Shown: piece after piece, positions 60,230-64,000 of the stretch
Layout of the letters: each line of letters begins with the position of its first letter
Position numbering within the stretch: position 1 is the stretch's first letter
Assembly (NCBI RefSeq): GCF_900102185.1
Contig: NZ_LT629690.1
Span: 1-64,000, forward strand
Length of the DNA: 64,000 bases
Direction: 5' to 3'
Source of the DNA: Terriglobus roseus
GTDB taxonomy: Bacteria > Acidobacteriota > Terriglobia > Terriglobales > Acidobacteriaceae
Notes under the pieces: generated by a model
Told to the model about the DNA's origin: nothing
The model's input: the letters and a program-made list of their open reading frames with translations, nothing else
Databases searched by the model: none
Translations under genes and position numbers: made by a program

Positions 60230-60769
60230 ATGACCTTTGTTTCGCGTGCCTTGCTTGCTGCCAGCCTTGTGGCTGTCCCCGTTCTCGCGTGTGCCGAGAG
60301 CCATAACCCTGCCGATTATCCGTTGCGTTTGCATATCTTTGGGCGCAACCAGACGACGTTCTACCAAAATCGGCAGGCAGAAGAGTCGAAGGGCGAAGGC
60401 CGCGCGAATCTGTTTGAAAATGGCGAGCCGCGGGGGATCGATTTTCAGTTTGAGTGCGACAAGCGGTTGCAGGTGTCGTCGGGGTTTGAGACGTTTCCGG
60501 CGAAATGGAAAAAGCCGAACCAGGAGCTGGTCGTACTTTTGCCTGAGTTTGGCAAGCCGGGCAGCTATGACACCTGCCGTTTCAAGGTGGAGATGAAGGA
60601 TTTTGCCTATTTCATGCGTGACGGGCGTCTGGGCTCTGAGCCCACGGCTGCTTTTAAGCAGTGGATGGTGAAGCATGAGTACGACCCGGAGCATGGGAAG
60701 AACACTCCAGTGGCGGCTGCTCCGGCGGCTGGCGTTGGTTCGGCTCCGGCGGGTGCTGCTCAGCCGTAA
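60230..60769 (+). CDS. Exported hypothetical protein
   Basis: 179 aa. Signal peptide MTFVSRALLAASLVAVPVLACAES, then a small beta-rich domain (YPLRLHIFGRNQTTFYQNRQ, FQFECDKRLQVSSGFETFPAKW) with two conserved-looking Cys (DTCRF, FECDK) and an Ala/Pro-rich end. Family not recognised. ATG 60230 chosen on signal-peptide grounds; an upstream ATG at 60161 would add an unlikely WW/Cys-rich leader. Confidence 0.75.
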   Translation: MTFVSRALLAASLVAVPVLACAESHNPADYPLRLHIFGRNQTTFYQNRQAEESKGEGRANLFENGEPRGIDFQFECDKRLQVSSGFETFPAKWKKPNQELVVLLPEFGKPGSYDTCRFKVEMKDFAYFMRDGRLGSEPTAAFKQWMVKHEYDPEHGKNTPVAAAPAAGVGSAPAGAAQP

Positions 60770-61019
60770 TTTTGTCTTCAGTGAAGTATTTCTTCAGCTG
60801 CTCAAGCGCTGCTGCTACGGAGAGAAATATTCCGGCACGTCGTTTTGAGGCTTGTATTGAGGGCAAAGGTACGTCCGCTGCATTTAAATGTGAGTAAATG
60901 GCCCGTTTGGCACTAGGGTAGAATCAAGGTGAAGGCGGGCTTCTCCAGATCGTTGCTACTGGCGCGTATGCTGGTTACGCAATCTCGGCTGCCCTTCGAT
61001 CTTTCTGGAGCTCCCATTC

Positions 61020-61592
61020 GTGCAGGTTCTCGATACTCCGTTGTCTGAAGTGAAGTTGGTACGCCCGAAGGTGCACGGAGACGACCGCGGCTGGTTTGCC
61101 GAAATTTTTAGCACGCGTACGTTTGCCGAACACGGTCTGCCAACCCGCTTTGTACAGGACAATCAGTCGTTTTCGCGGCGCGGCGTGCTGCGTGGACTGC
61201 ACTTTCAGTTGGGCAATGAGCAGGGCAAGCTGGTGCGTGCGGCTTCTGGACACATCTGGGATGTGGCTGTTGATTTGCGGCCGGGTTCGCCACAGTTTGG
61301 TCAGTGGGCCGGATTCCATCTGACGGGGGAGACGATCGAGTATCTCTGGATTCCAGAGGGGTTTGGCCACGGCTTCCTGGTTCTGTCTGAAACCGCGACC
61401 GTGATGTACAAGGTCACGAATCTTTATGACTCCAACATGGAACGCGCTGTGCGGTGGGATGATCCTGCGTTGGGGATTAAGTGGCCCATCGAGGGTTTTG
61501 AGCCACAGTTATCCTCGCGAGATTTGGTCGCTCCGCTATTGAAAGATGCGGATTTGCCCAGCGCCTACAAGGAACCTGTCGCGCGTAGCTGA
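61020..61592 (+). CDS. rfbC: dTDP-4-dehydrorhamnose 3,5-epimerase
   Basis: 190 aa cupin-fold enzyme of dTDP-L-rhamnose synthesis, epimerising C3 and C5. VHGDDRGWFAEIFSTRTFAEHG, the RGLHFQ base His and DLRPGSPQFGQW motifs are intact. Start GTG 61020 with GGAG 9 nt upstream. Unusually, it is convergent with rfbD and overlaps it by 28 bp, so it is separated from the rfbBAD operon. Confidence 0.97.
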   Translation: MQVLDTPLSEVKLVRPKVHGDDRGWFAEIFSTRTFAEHGLPTRFVQDNQSFSRRGVLRGLHFQLGNEQGKLVRAASGHIWDVAVDLRPGSPQFGQWAGFHLTGETIEYLWIPEGFGHGFLVLSETATVMYKVTNLYDSNMERAVRWDDPALGIKWPIEGFEPQLSSRDLVAPLLKDADLPSAYKEPVARS

Positions 61593-62491
61593 TCGTATTC
61601 CGAGATAACTTGGGCGAGTGACTCATGCCAGTCCGGCATAAGGAAGCCGAGTTTTGTTGCAAGCAGGGAGCAGTCCATGCGCGAGTTCGCAGGACGCTTT
61701 GCCGGTGTCGGATACGCATCCGTTGGTATCGGCTGCAGTGTTGCGAATTGCACGTCAGGTTCGTAGTGCGCAGCCTGTCGAAGTATTTCTTCGGCGAAAC
61801 CAAACCAGGTTGTCTCTCCACCGTTGCAAGCGTGATAACGACCGCTCAGGTTGCGCACGGCGCTCTCAGCGTTTGAGCCTGCTCTGTCGATGACGTGCAA
61901 CGCAAGACGGGCCAGATCGTGTGACCATGTGGGTGCGCCGAACTGATCGGCAACGATGGTCATGGATTCGCGCTCACGGGCGACGCGAAGGATGGTGCGG
62001 AGGAAGTTCTTGCCGGTTGCGCCGTAGACCCAGCTTGTTCGAAAGATCATGTACGCAGCGCCGCTGTTTGCGAGGGCTTGTTCGCCTTCCAGTTTTGTGC
62101 GGCCGTATGTGCTCAAAGGGCCGGTTGCGTCAGTCTCTACCCACGGTTTCGTACCATCTCCAGCGAAAACATAATCCGTTGAAAAGTGGATCACCGGGAT
62201 ATGCAATGCTGCAGCTTCTTCACCGAGAACGCCCGGCGCGATTGCATTGATGGCTTCCGCAAGTTCGACTTCCGATTCTGCTTTGTCGACTGCGGTGTAC
62301 GCCGCGGCGTTGATGATCCAGGATGGCCGATGCTCGCGAACGTAGGAGCGGATTGCATCCGGCGATGCGAGGTTCATCTCCGCGCTGGTTGGTGCGAGAA
62401 CGGATTGATTGCGGAGACGCAGGAGGATGACGATCTCTCCGCCAACCTGACCTGATGCGCCCGTGACAAGAATGGGGGAAGCAGCGGTCAC
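61565..62491 (-). CDS. rfbD: dTDP-4-dehydrorhamnose reductase
   Basis: 308 aa SDR-like reductase, the final step to dTDP-L-rhamnose. VTGASGQVGGEI is the cofactor loop (about 9-20); YGRTKLEGE carries the catalytic Tyr and Lys (about 130). The C-terminal substrate domain ends GFLMPDWHESL. It follows rfbA after one base and overlaps the convergent rfbC by 28 bp at its 3' end. Confidence 0.97.
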   Translation of the reverse strand: MTAASPILVTGASGQVGGEIVILLRLRNQSVLAPTSAEMNLASPDAIRSYVREHRPSWIINAAAYTAVDKAESEVELAEAINAIAPGVLGEEAAALHIPVIHFSTDYVFAGDGTKPWVETDATGPLSTYGRTKLEGEQALANSGAAYMIFRTSWVYGATGKNFLRTILRVARERESMTIVADQFGAPTWSHDLARLALHVIDRAGSNAESAVRNLSGRYHACNGGETTWFGFAEEILRQAAHYEPDVQFATLQPIPTDAYPTPAKRPANSRMDCSLLATKLGFLMPDWHESLAQVISEYDQLRATGSL

Positions 62492-62492
62492 G

Positions 62493-63368
62493 TTAGAAGA
62501 ACCGCTCTTTCAGAATGCGGCGGAGATAGACGGCATACGAACTCTTGCCAATCTTTTCAGCCAGTGCCTCAAGCTGGCCGCCGGTAATCCATCCCTTACG
62601 CCACGCGATCTCTTCCGGACAGGCAACCTTGAGGCCTTGGCGATGTTCGATTGCATGGATGAAGTTCGAAGCTTCCAGCAGCGAGTCGTGCGTGCCGGTG
62701 TCGAGCCAGGCGATGCCACGCCCCAGAATTTCCACCTGTAGCTGACCCTTTTCGAGGTACCAGCAATTGATATCGGTGATTTCAAGCTCGCCACGCGGTG
62801 AAGGCTTGATGCTTTCTGCGGCTTCGACGATCTGGGAGTCGTAGAAGTAGAGGCCCGTCACGGCGTAGTTCGATTTGGGTTCCGCTGGTTTTTCCTGCAG
62901 AGAGAGGGCGCGTCGTTGGTCATCAAACTCAACTACACCGTAACGCTCTGGATCGCTGACCGGATAAGCAAATACCATAGCGCCTTGCTTGCGCTTTGCG
63001 GCTTCCATCAAGGTTGGCTGGAGATCGTGTCCGAAGAAAAGATTGTCTCCCAGAACCAGACAGCAGCTATCGCCAGCGAGGAAGTCGCGACCAATGAGGA
63101 ATGCCTGTGCCAGGCCGTCAGGCGAAGGCTGCACAGCATATTGAATGGAAAGTCCCCATTGTGAACCGTCTCCCAACAGATGCTGAAAGCGCGGCGTATC
63201 CATGGGAGTGGAGATCAGAAGGATCTCACGGATGCCAGCGAGCATGAGTGTCGACAGCGGATAGTAGACCATCGGCTTGTCATACACAGGAAGAAGCTGC
63301 TTGGAGACGGGCAGCGTTACGGGGTGGAGACGTGTTCCAGAACCCCCAGCGAGAATGATGCCTTTCAC
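62493..63368 (-). CDS. rfbA: Glucose-1-phosphate thymidylyltransferase
   Basis: 291 aa. Activates glucose-1-phosphate with d[23 protein letters not shown] with the catalytic Arg and Lys, [12 protein letters not shown] and GDNLFFGHD motifs are intact; length is normal. ATG overlaps the rfbB stop by 4 bp (ATGA). Confidence 0.98.
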   Translation of the reverse strand: MKGIILAGGSGTRLHPVTLPVSKQLLPVYDKPMVYYPLSTLMLAGIREILLISTPMDTPRFQHLLGDGSQWGLSIQYAVQPSPDGLAQAFLIGRDFLAGDSCCLVLGDNLFFGHDLQPTLMEAAKRKQGAMVFAYPVSDPERYGVVEFDDQRRALSLQEKPAEPKSNYAVTGLYFYDSQIVEAAESIKPSPRGELEITDINCWYLEKGQLQVEILGRGIAWLDTGTHDSLLEASNFIHAIEHRQGLKVACPEEIAWRKGWITGGQLEALAEKIGKSSYAVYLRRILKERFF

Positions 63369-64000
63369 TTCTGTACCTCACGAGCCGAGTAGTTCTGCTC
63401 GATCCACTTTCTGTAATCGCCGCTTGTCACGCCCTGTACCCAAGCCTGATTTGCGAGGTACCACTCTACCGTCTTTCGCAGCCCGCTTTCAAAACTTTCT
63501 GCGGGCTTCCAGTTGAGTTCCGTTTCAATCTTTGTTGCGTCGATTGCGTAGCGACGATCATGTCCGGGGCGGTCCTGAACATGCGTGATCAGTTTGCTGT
63601 GCGGGACGTTTTGCGAGTCGGGCAGGAGCTCGTCAAGCAACGCACAGATGGTCTTGACCACGTCGATATTGGCGCGCTGATTGCAACCGCCGACGTTATA
63701 GGTTTCGCCGGGCTTGCCGCGTTCCAGAACCGCGCGAACGGCGGAGCAATGATCCTGTACGAAGAGCCAATCGCGAACCTGCAGTCCATCGCCATACACC
63801 GGCAGAGGCTTGCCTGCCATCGCGTTAAGGAGGATCAGCGGAATCAACTTTTCCGGGAAGTGATATGGCCCATAGTTGTTCGAGCAATTGGTGATTGTCG
63901 TCGGCAGGCCGTACGTGTGGTGCCACGCGCGTACGAGATGATCACTGGCTGCCTTGGACGCAGCGTAGGGGCTGTTTGGAGCGTATTGCGTGGTCTCTGA
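63365..64000 (-). CDS. rfbB: dTDP-glucose 4,6-dehydratase, N-terminus cut by window edge
   Basis: The last 211 codons of the SDR-type dehydratase that converts dTDP-glucose to the 4-keto-6-deoxy intermediate. [16 protein letters not shown] carries the catalytic Tyr and Lys, and [19 protein letters not shown] follows. RDWLFVQDH and [18 protein letters not shown] are typical of RfbB. The reading frame is open to 64000. First known gene of rfbB-rfbA-rfbD. Confidence 0.97.
   Translation of the reverse strand, partial: SETTQYAPNSPYAASKAASDHLVRAWHHTYGLPTTITNCSNNYGPYHFPEKLIPLILLNAMAGKPLPVYGDGLQVRDWLFVQDHCSAVRAVLERGKPGETYNVGGCNQRANIDVVKTICALLDELLPDSQNVPHSKLITHVQDRPGHDRRYAIDATKIETELNWKPAESFESGLRKTVEWYLANQAWVQGVTSGDYRKWIEQNYSAREVQK

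Overview
The window looks like a chromosomal segment of an acidobacterium of the Terriglobia type (Terriglobus, Granulicella or Edaphobacter-like). This is inferred from gene content, not from a ribosomal marker. The indicators are a very large Oar-like TonB-dependent receptor with an N-terminal carboxypeptidase-regulatory domain, a PadR gene overlapping a membrane protein that ends in a TIGR03435 (soil-associated) domain, a membrane-anchored winged-helix-like regulator of the acidobacterial type, and a split glycine decarboxylase. I see no rRNA, insertion sequence, prophage, CRISPR array or replication origin. Gene density is high and strands alternate in short operons, often separated by strong bidirectional hairpin terminators.

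Layout. 1-3.4 kb (minus strand): tRNA-Thr(TGT), tRNA-Tyr, a small membrane ORF, tRNA-Thr(GGT), tRNA-Gly, a 102-aa unknown and tuf. This is a close relative of the enterobacterial thrU-tyrU-glyT-thrT-tufB unit. A partial exported sugar dehydrogenase follows. 3.6-14.4 kb: exported and metabolic genes (SRPBCC protein, Tat-exported alditol-oxidase-like flavoprotein, lipoprotein intradiol dioxygenase, acyltransferase, a TetR-controlled hydrolase/MFS efflux pair with a clear operator, GNAT, a second sugar dehydrogenase). 14.5-19.6 kb: an envelope-stress-like operon of ECF sigma factor, zinc-finger anti-sigma factor, LiaF-like polytopic protein and DUF4097 beta-strand repeat protein. 19.7-27.9 kb: ndk, a PAS histidine kinase, sucCD, trpD, an SDR, a small tyrosine-phosphatase-like protein and an ABC-F ATPase.

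27.9-37 kb: GH76 mannanase-like enzyme, DUF2237 protein, the TonB receptor, a large Big_5/deacetylase-like surface protein and the membrane winged-helix-like protein. 37.4-42 kb: tRNA-Arg and the glycine cleavage genes gcvH, gcvPA, gcvPB, with an OsmC-family gene and a 114-aa unknown between the two P-protein halves. gcvT lies 11 kb away at 53.3 kb. 42-45.4 kb: a possible papain-like exported protein and a GH92 alpha-mannosidase. 45.5-47.7 kb: an mhq-like operon (ring-cleaving dioxygenase, carboxylesterase, MarR). 47.8-54.5 kb: small membrane proteins, glgC, an outer-membrane barrel, tatA, a PPK2 polyphosphate kinase, an exported unknown and gcvT followed by short direct repeats.

54.8-60.8 kb: PadR with the TIGR03435 fusion, and two TetR-linked redox genes with palindromic candidate operators. 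61-64 kb: the dTDP-L-rhamnose genes rfbB(partial)-rfbA-rfbD, with rfbC convergent and overlapping rfbD.

Taken together this is a free-living heterotroph equipped for polysaccharide scavenging (mannan enzymes, TonB receptor, sugar oxidases), aromatic and quinone detoxification, storage polymers (glycogen, polyphosphate) and surface-polysaccharide synthesis. Starts were moved to internal codons where a Shine-Dalgarno sequence, signal peptide or family length supports it. No database search was possible, so family calls rest on recognised motifs.
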